Position numbers and translations under genes: made by a program
Assembly (NCBI GenBank): GCA_029933115.1
Contig: JAOZOT010000028.1
Coordinates: 1 to 18,193, forward strand
Reading direction: 5' to 3'
Origin: Anaerolineae bacterium
GTDB taxonomy: Bacteria > Chloroflexota > Anaerolineae > E26-bin7
Length of the DNA stretch: 18,193 nt
Notes under the pieces: generated by a model
Databases searched by the model: none
The model's input: the letters and a program-made list of their open reading frames with translations, nothing else
What the model was told of the DNA's origin: nothing
In this document: positions 4,901 to 12,366 of the stretch, piece by piece
How the letters are laid out: the number at the start of each line of letters is the position of its first letter
Numbering within the stretch: position 1 is the first letter of the stretch

Positions 4901-7585
4901 CTATTCGCCATCTGCCATCCGCCATAAGACAACAGCACCCCCCGCATAGGCCAGGCCGGCTCCCACCAGCACCCAGGAGAACCCAAAGGAGATGGCCAGC
5001 ATGGTGGAGAGGATGGAAGCCAGCACCGAGAGGCAGCCGTTGATGCCCCAGGCCCAGGGGATGAGCTCGGGAGCCAGGCGGTCCAGCAGAGCGATTCCGC
5101 CTGGGAAGGGGATGCCCATCAGAAAGCCAAGGGGAGCCAGGCTGAGCACAGAGGCCAACAGGCGGAGGGCAAAGCCCTGTCCCAACAACAGTTGAAAGAG
5201 GTGGGGGAGGAGAAGAGGATAAAGGATGATGGCCACGCTGAGAAGTATCAGCGTCTTGAGCAGAGAGAAGCGGGGGCAGGTCATGCTGCCCAGCCCCGAG
5301 AAGAGGAGCAGAGCAAAAAGAGTCGTGGCAAAGGCATAAACGGGATGGCCCAGGAAGAGGATGAAACGCTGCATGAGGGGTATCTCGACGAAGAGGTAGC
5401 CCAGGCCCAACAGAGCAAAGTAGAGGAAAACGCGCCCCCTCTCAACCTCCCGCAGGTTTACAACCTGCGGGAGGCTTGGCTGAGTTAGGCGCTGGAAAAG
5501 CAAAGGCGCCAATATCAAGGCGGCGGAAGCCAGAAGGGCCAGGACCAACAGGGCTACCAGCACGAAATAGCCACTGCCACCGAAGGGCTGCCAGGTCCGG
5601 CCAAAAGTCTGCAAAATGGCCGGCGTCTGGCTCCACTTGAAGAAGTGGAAGAAAAAAGGCCGGTCATCTCTGGGCGGAGAGACGTCGAAGGCATAGCCGG
5701 CGTAGAAGCGGGCGCGGTCCTCAGCAGAGAGAAGGTCCTGAAAAGCCCGGTAGTAGTAGGGCTCAGGGAGAACGTTGTAGCGGTTGGCTTCGGCGGGCTG
5801 GATGCCGGGGTAGTAAACCAGGTCGAATTTGCCCTCTTCGCAGAAGCGCCGCACAGCCTCGATCTCTTCCGCACTGAATTCCCCGTTCTTGATCAGCAGC
5901 AGAGCCGTGCGCATACTGCGGATGACGACCAATCGTCTCTCCGGATGGGCCACTCCGCTTCTCTCCAGAGCAGCCACGGCCAGAGCCCCGACCCGCAACG
6001 TTTCGCTGGGCGGCAGTTGCAGCCAGCGGCTGACCGCCAGGAGCCCTCCCTCATTCAGATGGGTCAGGTAGTCAGCGAAGGCTTCCTGGGTGTAGAGGTA
6101 ATTCTCCGAGAGGCTGTAGGCCCCCGAGGTGACGGGCCGGTAGCTGTCGGCCAGGGAGAGCTGGATGAGGTCGTAGCTCTGGCCCATCCGCCGCACGTGG
6201 CTGCGCCCATCCTCGATAATCACCCTCACCCGCGCATCCTGGTAGATCCCTCCTGCCCAATCCCCAAAGGAATCCCGCACCGCTTCGACGATCAGAGGGT
6301 TGCTTTCCACAGCCACCACCGAGGCTGCGCCATTCTCCAGGGCTGTCAGAACGTCCAGCCCTCCCTTGGGCTCGATAACCAGGACCTCTGCCCTCGGAAG
6401 CAGACGGTGGGGCAGCGAGGTGGGTAGATAGCCGATGAACTCCCTCAAATCAGCCTCGTCCCAATCTGTGGCCGTGATGGGTGAAAGGTCCTCGCCATCG
6501 GTGAAAAGGCCCAATTGGGGTGGGGGCGAGTCCTGGTAGGCCAGGCTGAGGCCCGGCGCCGAGTGGATGCCCCTGCTGCGCACCACGTCTATCCGTGAGA
6601 AGGCGTTCCAGCGGCTGAAGACGATTTCCGCACCGGGATACTGCAAGGCGTAGCTGAGGCCCTTGTACGGGGAGAGGCGGATGTCGAGAAAGCCGGGAGG
6701 GGAGAGGGTGAAAGCCAGGAGGACGATCAGGACTGTCAGATAGGCAGCGGAAGAGGTGAGCAGCGACCAGTGACCAGGCATCTTCATAAGTCGGGCTCTT
6801 GACAAATAAGCCGGGATTTTGCCTGTCATGCTGAGTAAAGCGAAGCATCCCATTCTTGACTTGTAGGACGAGATTCTTCGCTCGCTCCGCTCGCTCAGAA
6901 TGACACGATTTGGCCTTTCGGTTTGAGGCGGAGCTTCTCCAGCGACCAGGGGGCGGCGTGACCAGGCGAAGGCGGCCACAGCCAGCCATCCGATGAGGGC
7001 GGACAGCATCACTGTGCCCGCGCCGCCGAGGAAAGGCAGGGCCACCACTGCGATCAGGCAGCCCAGGGCCGAGCCGGCCAGGTTGGAGGCATAGGTGGTG
7101 GAAGCCCTGGCCGATTGGACAGTCAGCAAGACCCCCACGGTCAGGCCACTGAAGAAAAAGGGCAAAGCCAGAGAGAGGTAGTAGACGGCCAGGTAGAGGA
7201 GTTGCCGCCGCTCCCAGGCGATGCAGTAGGAGTCAAAAGGGATGTAGTTGATAGTCAGGTAGCTGCCCACGACGCTGAAAGTGAAGAGGACCGCCAGCAG
7301 AGTGTAGGAGCCGGGCGCTGACCTAACCACCTGGCCCCCTTCCCTACGAGGGAAGGGGGAAATGTCCACCTCTCCCCGCATCGGGGAGGGGCGGTGAGGG
7401 CCATTGGCCAACGAGGGAAACAACGCCAGGAAGGATCCACTGGCCCCAAAGCCCAGCAGGGCGATGCTGACCGTCATGAAGGCAAAGTGGTACCACTGGG
7501 CCACCGAGAAAACCCGCGTCAGGGTGATCTCGAAGGCCAGGGAGGCCACGGAGAGCAGAAAGACGCCCAAATACGTCAGTAGCAT
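4901..7585 (-). CDS. Multi-pass membrane protein with a spermidine-synthase-like (SpeE-like) domain
   Basis: The start is ATG 7585, preceded by GAGG; the frame is open to 7669, but that would overlap the upstream gene. The protein has 894 residues. Membrane helices occupy roughly residues 1-60, 92-210 and 275-297. A soluble class I methyltransferase/SpeE-like fold spans about 310-650, and another membrane block spans about 670-888. In the soluble part VLVIEPKGGLDVLTAL (401-416) stands where SpeE has its Gly-rich loop; E427 in VAVESNP is the expected acidic ligand, followed by IIEDGRSHVR and YDLIQLSLADS (D480 near the catalytic Asp position). Similar membrane-embedded SpeE-like proteins are widespread, and their reaction is unproven. 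Three palindromic repeats are read through in frame (residues 65-84, 227-254 and 704-714). The gene follows the Ca2+/H+ antiporter by 52 bases and has its own terminator. Confidence 0.82.
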   Translation of the reverse strand: MLLTYLGVFLLSVASLAFEITLTRVFSVAQWYHFAFMTVSIALLGFGASGSFLALFPSLANGPHRPSPMRGEVDISPFPRREGGQVVRSAPGSYTLLAVLFTFSVVGSYLTINYIPFDSYCIAWERRQLLYLAVYYLSLALPFFFSGLTVGVLLTVQSARASTTYASNLAGSALGCLIAVVALPFLGGAGTVMLSALIGWLAVAAFAWSRRPLVAGEAPPQTERPNRVILSERSERRISSYKSRMGCFALLSMTGKIPAYLSRARLMKMPGHWSLLTSSAAYLTVLIVLLAFTLSPPGFLDIRLSPYKGLSYALQYPGAEIVFSRWNAFSRIDVVRSRGIHSAPGLSLAYQDSPPPQLGLFTDGEDLSPITATDWDEADLREFIGYLPTSLPHRLLPRAEVLVIEPKGGLDVLTALENGAASVVAVESNPLIVEAVRDSFGDWAGGIYQDARVRVIIEDGRSHVRRMGQSYDLIQLSLADSYRPVTSGAYSLSENYLYTQEAFADYLTHLNEGGLLAVSRWLQLPPSETLRVGALAVAALERSGVAHPERRLVVIRSMRTALLLIKNGEFSAEEIEAVRRFCEEGKFDLVYYPGIQPAEANRYNVLPEPYYYRAFQDLLSAEDRARFYAGYAFDVSPPRDDRPFFFHFFKWSQTPAILQTFGRTWQPFGGSGYFVLVALLVLALLASAALILAPLLFQRLTQPSLPQVVNLREVERGRVFLYFALLGLGYLFVEIPLMQRFILFLGHPVYAFATTLFALLLFSGLGSMTCPRFSLLKTLILLSVAIILYPLLLPHLFQLLLGQGFALRLLASVLSLAPLGFLMGIPFPGGIALLDRLAPELIPWAWGINGCLSVLASILSTMLAISFGFSWVLVGAGLAYAGGAVVLWRMADGE
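5446..5474. repeat. Family A palindrome inside the SpeE-like gene
   Basis: Arms CCTCCCGCAGGTT (5446-5458) and AACCTGCGGGAGG (5462-5474) are perfect over 13 bp around TAC. The same arm core, CCCTCCCGCAGG, recurs at 8842-8979 and 12183-12279. Here it encodes residues SLPQVVNLREV between two membrane segments, so it is tolerated in a loop. Confidence 0.85.
6824..6905. repeat. 82-bp interspersed repeat with terminal inverted repeats inside the SpeE-like gene
   Basis: The ends TGTCATGCTGAG and CTCAGAATGACA are inverted repeats with one mismatch in 12. The interior has TAAAGCGAAGCAT and GATTCTTCGCTCGCTCCGC. I recognise this as the repeat type whose translation gives HSERSE-like peptides in many bacterial genomes. 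Read in the gene's frame it encodes residues 227-254, starting RVILSERSERR, between two membrane blocks. It resembles a non-autonomous mobile or REP-type element. Confidence 0.8.
7335..7391. repeat. Double palindrome inside the SpeE-like gene
   Basis: Unit one is CCCCCTTCCCT / AGGGAAGGGGG around ACG (7335-7359), perfect over 11 bp. Unit two (7369-7391) pairs CCTCTCCCCG with CGGGGAGGGG around CAT, with one G-T pair. Read in frame it encodes about residues 65-84, including PSPMRGEVDISPFPRREGG. That is the familiar translation of an interspersed repeat and not a membrane-protein loop. The flanking helices are normal. Confidence 0.8.
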
Positions 7586-7637
7586 GGTGAGCCTCGCCCA
7601 GGGGTTTTCAGAGTTCCACCTTGCGGTGGCCGGTCCG

Positions 7638-8696
7638 TCAGGTTGGCAGATAGAAGAAGGCCAGGCCAATGATGGCGTAGACGACCAACAATTGCGCTCC
7701 TTCCAGCCAATTGGACTCGCCGTCCAGAGAGACCAGAGCAGCGATGAGCACAGCCGCCACCAACGAGATCAACTCGAATTGGTTGAAGACCAGAGTGAGG
7801 GGATTGCCCATCAGCAGGCTGATAAAGACCAGGGCCGGAGCCACAAAGAGAGCGATTTGGAGGCTGGAGCCCACAGAGATAGCCAGGCTCAGCTCCATCC
7901 TGTTCTTGATAGCCATCTGCACACCCACCAGGTGCTCGGCCACGTTGCCCACCAGGGGAATGACGATGATCCCCAGGAAAAACTCTGTAATCCCCACCGC
8001 TTCGACCACGGGCTCTACAGCCCCGACCAAGATTTCGCTCAGCCAGGCTATCAGAAGGGTGGCCGCTACCAAGACGCCGCCGGCTTTGGATGTGCTCCAA
8101 TCACTGTGAACGGGAACTTTTTCTTTCTCGCTGGGTAGGGCAAAAAAGGCATAGATCAGACTGAGACCGTAGATGACAATCAGGACCAGAGCCACGCCCA
8201 GACTCAGGTACTCGACGGCCTCGTGGTGCTTGGCCTCGATGGCATGGCTGAAAAGAGAGGGGATGCCCAAGCCCACCACCGCCAGGATGAGCATCGTGGA
8301 GTTGAGGCCGGCGTGGCTACGATCAAAGCGTTGAGTGCCGTTTTTGAGGCCGCCCAACAGGATACTGAAACCCAAGACCAACAGCACGTTGCCCAGAATG
8401 GAGCCGGTGATGGAGGCCTTGACCAGTTCCAGCAGGCCGGCGCGGATGGCAAAGATGGTGATAATCAACTCGGCGGCATTGCCCAGAGTGGCGTTCAGGA
8501 GGCCCCCCAACCGCGGGCCGGTGTGAACTGCCAACTCCTCGGTAGCCTGACCAATGAGGCTGGCCAACGGCACTATAGCCAGGGCTGAGACGCCAAAGAC
8601 CCACCAAGGCGGCCAATGGAGAAACTCGCCCAAGATGGCGAGAGGGACAAAGACCAGGAGAAGATTCAAGTTGAGATACCGGGCATACTTTGACAT
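7638..8696 (-). CDS. Ca2+/H+ antiporter, CaCA/CAX family
   Basis: The product has 352 residues and about 11 hydrophobic helices. The two inverted alpha-repeats that form the ion path are clear: GGLLNATLGNAAELIITI (residues 64-81, key Glu76) and VGNVAEHLVGVQ (249-260, key Glu254), followed by LAISVGSSLQIALFV. These are the signatures of CAX/ChaA-type exchangers, which expel Ca2+ from the cytoplasm using the proton gradient. The length fits the bacterial family. The acidic/charged loop around residues 188-205 separates the two halves. AGGAG at 8704-8708, 7 bases before the ATG, supports the start. It precedes the SpeE-like gene on the same strand by 52 bases and probably shares its transcript. 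No promoter was found in the repeat-filled region upstream. Confidence 0.92.
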   Translation of the reverse strand: MSKYARYLNLNLLLVFVPLAILGEFLHWPPWWVFGVSALAIVPLASLIGQATEELAVHTGPRLGGLLNATLGNAAELIITIFAIRAGLLELVKASITGSILGNVLLVLGFSILLGGLKNGTQRFDRSHAGLNSTMLILAVVGLGIPSLFSHAIEAKHHEAVEYLSLGVALVLIVIYGLSLIYAFFALPSEKEKVPVHSDWSTSKAGGVLVAATLLIAWLSEILVGAVEPVVEAVGITEFFLGIIVIPLVGNVAEHLVGVQMAIKNRMELSLAISVGSSLQIALFVAPALVFISLLMGNPLTLVFNQFELISLVAAVLIAALVSLDGESNWLEGAQLLVVYAIIGLAFFYLPT

Positions 8697-9109
8697 TCAC
8701 ACACTCCTCTCGTCATCCTTCCCGAAGGGGCTTGGCCCTCCCAGCGCGGGGACTTTAGCCCCGCGCCTGGGTTGGGCCGGATTACCGAACTATTTTCTCA
8801 TCCAGGCCGAGTAGGGGCAGGTCTCGCACCTGCCCCAGGTCACCCTCCCGCAGGTTGTGAACCCGCAGGTTGCGAACCCTGCGGGAGGGTCTTGCCCTTG
8901 CACCTGCCCCAGGGCACCCGCCCGCAGGTTGCGAACCCGGCCCGCACCCTCCCGCAGGTTGCGAACCCTGCGGGAGGGTCTTGCCCTTGCACCTGCCCAA
9001 CCTCCCGCGCAAGCCGGCGAGTATACCCTGATTGTTTTCCTAACCTTCATTACCGCCCTCGGCCCTTTCAGCCCGACGATAAGCCGTTGGGCGAGCGAGT
9101 AACGAACAA
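8697..9109. repeat. 413-bp gap packed with palindromes and a 48-bp direct repeat
   Basis: No gene is present. Going right there are four elements. A 12-bp imperfect hairpin spans 8740-8771 (GCGCGGGG / CCCCGCGC core). GGGGCAGGT / ACCTGCCCC lies at 8814-8836. Two copies of the family A palindrome have arms ACCCTCCCGCAGG / CCTGCGGGAGGGT at 8842-8854/8878-8890 and 8946-8958/8967-8979. A perfect 48-bp direct repeat lies at 8862-8909 and 8951-8998, with an 18-bp partial copy at 8921-8938. The array looks like repeated insertion and local duplication of a REP-type element. I found no clear promoter for the antiporter gene in it. About 9010-9109 shows nothing recognisable. Confidence 0.85.
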
Positions 9110-10063
9110 TCACCGAACGTTCTCATTTTCGCAACCTGAAGGGTCTGTGAACAGCCCTGGAGGTAAAACTCGGGGCACCACCACCCGCAGGGCTTTGGGT
9201 ACGACGCCAATTTCTACCGGGGTAGTTGTGAAGGGCTCGTCATCGGCGTGGACCGAAAGGGGTTTGGCCGCACTGATCTTTACCCGGCGAGCCTGGTAAT
9301 ACTCCACCTGCGGATCGCGCAGATGGCGGCTGGTCAGGACACTGAAGACGTGACGCAAAGTAGCGGGGAACCCATGCCCTTTGAAAATGAGGATGTCCAA
9401 CAACCCATCATCGAGGCGGGCCTGAGCAGCCAAGCGCACTATCCCAGCGTAGAATTGAGCGTTGCTGGCTACTATCAGGATGGCGCGGCGTTTCACTTCA
9501 CACCCGTCAATGGTCACTTGCACCTTGGTTCCAGCAAACTCTTTGGCCACTACGACGCCCGCAATGACGAAAGCCAGGGCTCCCAGACGCTTCTTCACCT
9601 CTGGCTCCACCTCTTCTGTTATCTTGGCGTCCAGGCCAACGCCAGCCCAGAGGAGGAAATAGCGGCCATTGACCTGCCCCAAATCAACGCAGCGGACGTG
9701 TCCCTCTGCCAACACCTTTGCCGCCTCGAGCAGGGAATGTTGGCGTAGCGGCCAGAAGGGGGGAATACCCATTTGCAGGGCCCAAACGTTGGTCGTGCCG
9801 ATGGGAAACATCCCCAGGGCTACTTCGCTGCCGGCCAGACCGTTGGCTACCTCGCTGACTGTACCGTCTCCGCCAGCAGCTATGACGACCTCGTAGCCTT
9901 CGGCCACAGCCTGACGGGCATAGGCTGTGGCCTCTTCGGGCCCGTGAGTCTCCCTGAGAGTCAGTTGCCAGCCCTGGTCTTCCAGGTAAGCCATAGCTGC
10001 TTTCAATTCGTGACGCCGATCCCGCTGACCGGCGCTGGGGTTGAGAATAACCTGAGCTTTCAT
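9110..10063 (-). CDS. Diacylglycerol/sphingosine kinase-family lipid kinase
   Basis: The product has 317 residues from ATG 10063; a TTG one codon earlier is another option, and AAGG lies about 9 bases upstream. The catalytic N-lobe is clear: VILNPSAGQ (residues 5-13), AAGGDGTVSEVANGL (62-76) with the GGDGT nucleotide-binding motif at 64-68, and GMFPIGTTN (84-92). The C-lobe has GVGLDAKI, ARLDDGLLDILIF and SVHADDEPF, in the order seen in YegS/DgkB/BmrU proteins. These cytoplasmic enzymes phosphorylate lipid hydroxyls such as diacylglycerol with ATP; the exact lipid cannot be read from sequence. The gene begins 15 bases after the stop of the triple-repeat lipoprotein and is likely translated from the same mRNA. 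The C-terminal tail is followed by the repeat-filled gap, and no terminator is evident. Confidence 0.9.
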   Translation of the reverse strand: MKAQVILNPSAGQRDRRHELKAAMAYLEDQGWQLTLRETHGPEEATAYARQAVAEGYEVVIAAGGDGTVSEVANGLAGSEVALGMFPIGTTNVWALQMGIPPFWPLRQHSLLEAAKVLAEGHVRCVDLGQVNGRYFLLWAGVGLDAKITEEVEPEVKKRLGALAFVIAGVVVAKEFAGTKVQVTIDGCEVKRRAILIVASNAQFYAGIVRLAAQARLDDGLLDILIFKGHGFPATLRHVFSVLTSRHLRDPQVEYYQARRVKISAAKPLSVHADDEPFTTTPVEIGVVPKALRVVVPRVLPPGLFTDPSGCENENVR

Positions 10064-10078
10064 CAATTATGGACCTTA

Positions 10079-11500
10079 TCAACCCTCTGGCGGTATCTGG
10101 CCACTGGGCTTGCGCTTCCAGTTGATTTTCACGCGCTGAGGGCCAACCGTACAATCGCCTGAGGTCACCACCCGGACCACAGGTGAGACCGGTCGCCCTC
10201 TATCCAGCAACTGCACATACCACACCATCTCCCGGGGCTTGTTGTACAGGTAGATGTTCCAGCGACCGATAAACGAGGGCTCGGAGGTGAGCGACCAATC
10301 GTAATCGTTCCAGATTCGCACCTGGACCCCAGACACCGGTTCCCAGTTTTCGCCGGCTACTGTGCCCCACACCTCCGTCCGGGTGCAATCCTTTTCGCTG
10401 CTCACGTCAATGACTTCGTATGGATATTTGGTGCTGTCGGGAACGGTTGGGAGGTGCTGCCAGTCTATTTGGACGCGCTGAGGGCCCCGCTGACAGTCCT
10501 CGTCGGTGACTACCTTGACCACCGACGAGACGGACTGGCCGTGTTCTACCACTTGAGCATACCAGACCCCCTTTTTCGGCGCATCTGACAAAAAGACCTC
10601 CCAGAGTCCGGCCACTGAGGGTTCGGAGAGGTGGGACCAGCCATAATCGTTCCACACAGCGACCTTGCTGCCGCTGACCGGCGACCAATCGGCACTCAAC
10701 AGAGTCCCCGACAAAACTGTAGCCCCGCACGTGCGATGGCTGTGCACGCCAACCACCCGGTATGGGTATACCGGCAGAGGGGGTCTGGTCTTCTTCCAGT
10801 TGATGCGAGCACGCTGGACGCCCTTCTCACAATCCAGGTCGGTGTGCACGATCACGATGGGCGACACCGGCCGGTCGCCCTCCACCACCTGCACGTACCA
10901 GGTCATCTCCCGGGGCTTGTCGTACAGGTAAATGTCCCACAGTCCATCGGCCGATGGATTGGAAACGGCCGACCAACCCCAGTCGTTCCAGACCTTGAAA
11001 TACACGCCTGAGGCCGGCGACCAGTCGGCGTTGAAGACACTGCCCCGCACCTCGGTTACGCTGCAATCAGGCTCATAGCTCACACTGACGATCTCGTAAG
11101 TCGTCGAAGGCGAGGTCGGTGCTCCGCCACGAGCGCCTGGTCGAGCGGTGGGCGTGGGAGCCGGCGTAGGCGTCGGCGTGCTCGTCGTCGTGGGTGTGGG
11201 CGTCGGTTGGGGTGTCGGGGTAGGCGAAGGGCGGGCAACAACGAGCCCTGGGGATGGCGTCGCCGTTGGGGGTGCCGGCGACGCGGTAGCTGTAGGAGAC
11301 GCCGTAACGATCCAGGGGGGCATGGAAGTGTGCAGACGTTGCCCCCGCACCCCCCGTGCCGCCTGAGCCGGGGGAGTTGGCTCCGCCCCGCCGCAAGCGG
11401 AGAGCATCGCTGCGCCGATTGCCAAAGCCAAGGCCCAGGCGACAACTGAGCCCAATCTGCGCCTTTCCGGTGGAGGAAAAGGAGCACGGTGGAGGGACAT
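10079..11500 (-). CDS. Lipoprotein with a Pro/Thr linker and three tandem Cys-paired repeats
   Basis: ATG 11500 is chosen because it starts a proper lipoprotein signal. The upstream open frame to 11650 overlaps the next gene, and the ribosome binding site is weak. The product has 473 residues. A signal helix ends in LSAC (Cys36 lipidated). Residues 62-130 are a Pro/Thr/Ser-rich stalk. Three homologous domains follow at about 135-237, 246-349 and 360-463. Each has ADWSPxSG or ENWEPVSG, a WNDxxWS motif, SEP or NPS plus GxW, a KPREM or KKGVW segment, WYVQ or WYAQ, and a final QRxxINW-like strand. Each has two Cys exactly 78 residues apart (146/224, 258/336, 372/450). I do not recognise the family by name. 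A beta-sandwich surface or binding module held off the membrane is an inference. Confidence 0.8.
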   Translation of the reverse strand: MSLHRAPFPPPERRRLGSVVAWALALAIGAAMLSACGGAEPTPPAQAARGVRGQRLHTSMPPWIVTASPTATASPAPPTATPSPGLVVARPSPTPTPQPTPTPTTTSTPTPTPAPTPTARPGARGGAPTSPSTTYEIVSVSYEPDCSVTEVRGSVFNADWSPASGVYFKVWNDWGWSAVSNPSADGLWDIYLYDKPREMTWYVQVVEGDRPVSPIVIVHTDLDCEKGVQRARINWKKTRPPLPVYPYRVVGVHSHRTCGATVLSGTLLSADWSPVSGSKVAVWNDYGWSHLSEPSVAGLWEVFLSDAPKKGVWYAQVVEHGQSVSSVVKVVTDEDCQRGPQRVQIDWQHLPTVPDSTKYPYEVIDVSSEKDCTRTEVWGTVAGENWEPVSGVQVRIWNDYDWSLTSEPSFIGRWNIYLYNKPREMVWYVQLLDRGRPVSPVVRVVTSGDCTVGPQRVKINWKRKPSGQIPPEG

Positions 11501-11561
11501 CGTTCGGCCGAGCCCGCGACAAAGCCCCTCACACCCCCCAACCTGCTGCGCAAGCCTGCGT

Positions 11562-12047
11562 CTAAAACTTGTAGCCGATCTGACGCAAAAAGTTCTTGCG
11601 CCAGGCGATGTCTTCGTCTCCCTCGATCCCTTTGCTCTTGAAGCCATCAATCACCCCCAGGATGCCCCGCCCTTGCTCCGTCTCAGCGATGATGACTTCC
11701 ACCGGGTTGGCAGTGGCACAGAAGACGTGACAGACCTCTGGCACGTTTTTGACCACGTTCAGCACATTAATGGGGAAGTACCCTTGGCCCAGAAAGAGAA
11801 TGAAGCAGTGGCCGGCAGAGAGAGCCAGGGCGTTCTTCTTGGCCAACTCGATCATCTCGTCGTCGGTGCCCACCCAACGGATCAGACACTTGCCAGAGGA
11901 CTCACAAAACGCCAACCCGAACTTGATGCCGGGCACAGTTTGGACGAGGGCTTCGTAGATGTCCTCCACGGTTTTGATGAAATGGCTTTGCCCCAAGATA
12001 AAGTTGATCTCATCGGGCTTTTCGATTTTGACAGTGGTCAACTCCAT
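11562..12047 (-). CDS. Adenosine-specific kinase (DUF355 family)
   Basis: The protein has 161 residues, the usual length of the family. It matches PF04008 throughout: KPDEINFILGQSHFIKTVED near the start, PGIKFGLAFCESSGKCLIR, GHCFILFLGQGYFPINVLN, EVCHVFCATANPVEVIIAET, and the Gly-rich GRGILGVIDG. The family was described from the Pyrobaculum protein PAE2307 as adenosine-binding and named adenosine-specific kinase; it is common in archaea and thermophilic bacteria. Its cellular role is poorly known. AAGGAGG (12058-12064) lies 10 bases upstream, and a strong promoter lies at 12088-12116. It is the first gene of a probable three-gene unit, followed after 61 bases by the triple-repeat lipoprotein. 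No obvious irregularity is visible. Confidence 0.88.
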   Translation of the reverse strand: MELTTVKIEKPDEINFILGQSHFIKTVEDIYEALVQTVPGIKFGLAFCESSGKCLIRWVGTDDEMIELAKKNALALSAGHCFILFLGQGYFPINVLNVVKNVPEVCHVFCATANPVEVIIAETEQGRGILGVIDGFKSKGIEGDEDIAWRKNFLRQIGYKF

Positions 12048-12087
12048 TTGCTTCCGCCTCCTTCAAAATTGCAAACGTATAGTAGTA

Positions 12088-12116
12088 GTATATCACATGC
12101 TCTCTCTTTTGCCAAG
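12088..12116 (-). promoter_or_regulatory. Sigma-70-type promoter of the adenosine-kinase operon
   Basis: On the - strand TTGGCA (12111-12116) and TATACT (12088-12093) are exactly 17 bases apart, each with five of six consensus bases. The -10 box lies 40 bases before the ATG at 12047, leaving a short leader that contains AAGGAGG. Confidence 0.75.
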
Positions 12117-12122
12117 AGAACT

Positions 12123-12151
12123 TGCTCAAACACCCCATTGGGGTTATACTA
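12123..12151 (+). promoter_or_regulatory. Candidate promoter of the AarF gene
   Basis: TTGCTC (12123-12128) and TATACT (12146-12151) are 17 bases apart on the + strand. The -10 box matches five of six bases; the -35 matches three. The -10 lies at the left end of the nested-palindrome element, which would become part of a leader of roughly 200 bases. Confidence 0.5.
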
Positions 12152-12329
12152 CTAGAGAGCCTTTCATAATTCGCGGGGGTTCACCCTCCCGCAGGCTGAG
12201 GCGGTATCCCCGCCAAGGCCATGCCCGTGAGGTGGCTTTCAGTCTGCTGCCAAAGTGAGTTTCAAGCCTGCGGGAGGGTAGCCGTCCCCTCTGCGGGTGA
12301 ATTACGAAAGGGCCTCCTACTATTATAGC
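12145..12329. mobile_element. 185-bp MITE-like nested-palindrome element
   Basis: The left end is TATACTACTAGAGAG followed by CCTTTCATAATTC (12161-12173). The right end, reversed, is TATAATAGTAGGAGGC followed by CCTTTCGTAATTC (12299-12311). The second parts match in 12 of 13 bases and the first parts about two-thirds. Inside these, perfect 15-bp arms ACCCTCCCGCAGGCT (12183-12197) and AGCCTGCGGGAGGGT (12265-12279) carry the family A core also seen at 5446 and 8842. No transposase is encoded. The element lies in the leader between the divergent promoters and the AarF start. Confidence 0.65.
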
Positions 12330-12366
12330 CCCCAAATGCAGAGCTACCATGATTGGAGAAAAGGCG

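Noticed and set aside
7586..7669. A 28-residue N-terminal extension of the SpeE-like protein
   Set aside because: It would overlap the end of the antiporter gene, lacks a hydrophobic start, and the ATG at 7585 has its own GAGG and begins directly with the first membrane helix.
8842..8998. A possible CRISPR array because of repeated 48-bp units
   Set aside because: There are only two full copies and one partial copy, the intervals are themselves palindromic, there is no regular spacer length, and no cas gene is nearby.
11148..11366. A + strand frame rich in Gly and Val
   Set aside because: It is the antisense of the Pro/Thr-rich stalk of the lipoprotein; the repetitive composition explains it.
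11501..11650. A 50-residue N-terminal extension of the triple-repeat lipoprotein
   Set aside because: It overlaps the adenosine-specific kinase gene and would bury the lipoprotein signal, which must be N-terminal.
12337..12348. The 12-mer TGCAGAGCTACC shared with 18181-18192, considered as an attachment site
   Set aside because: Several 12-mer matches are expected by chance in 18 kb, and no integrase or boundary feature accompanies either copy.
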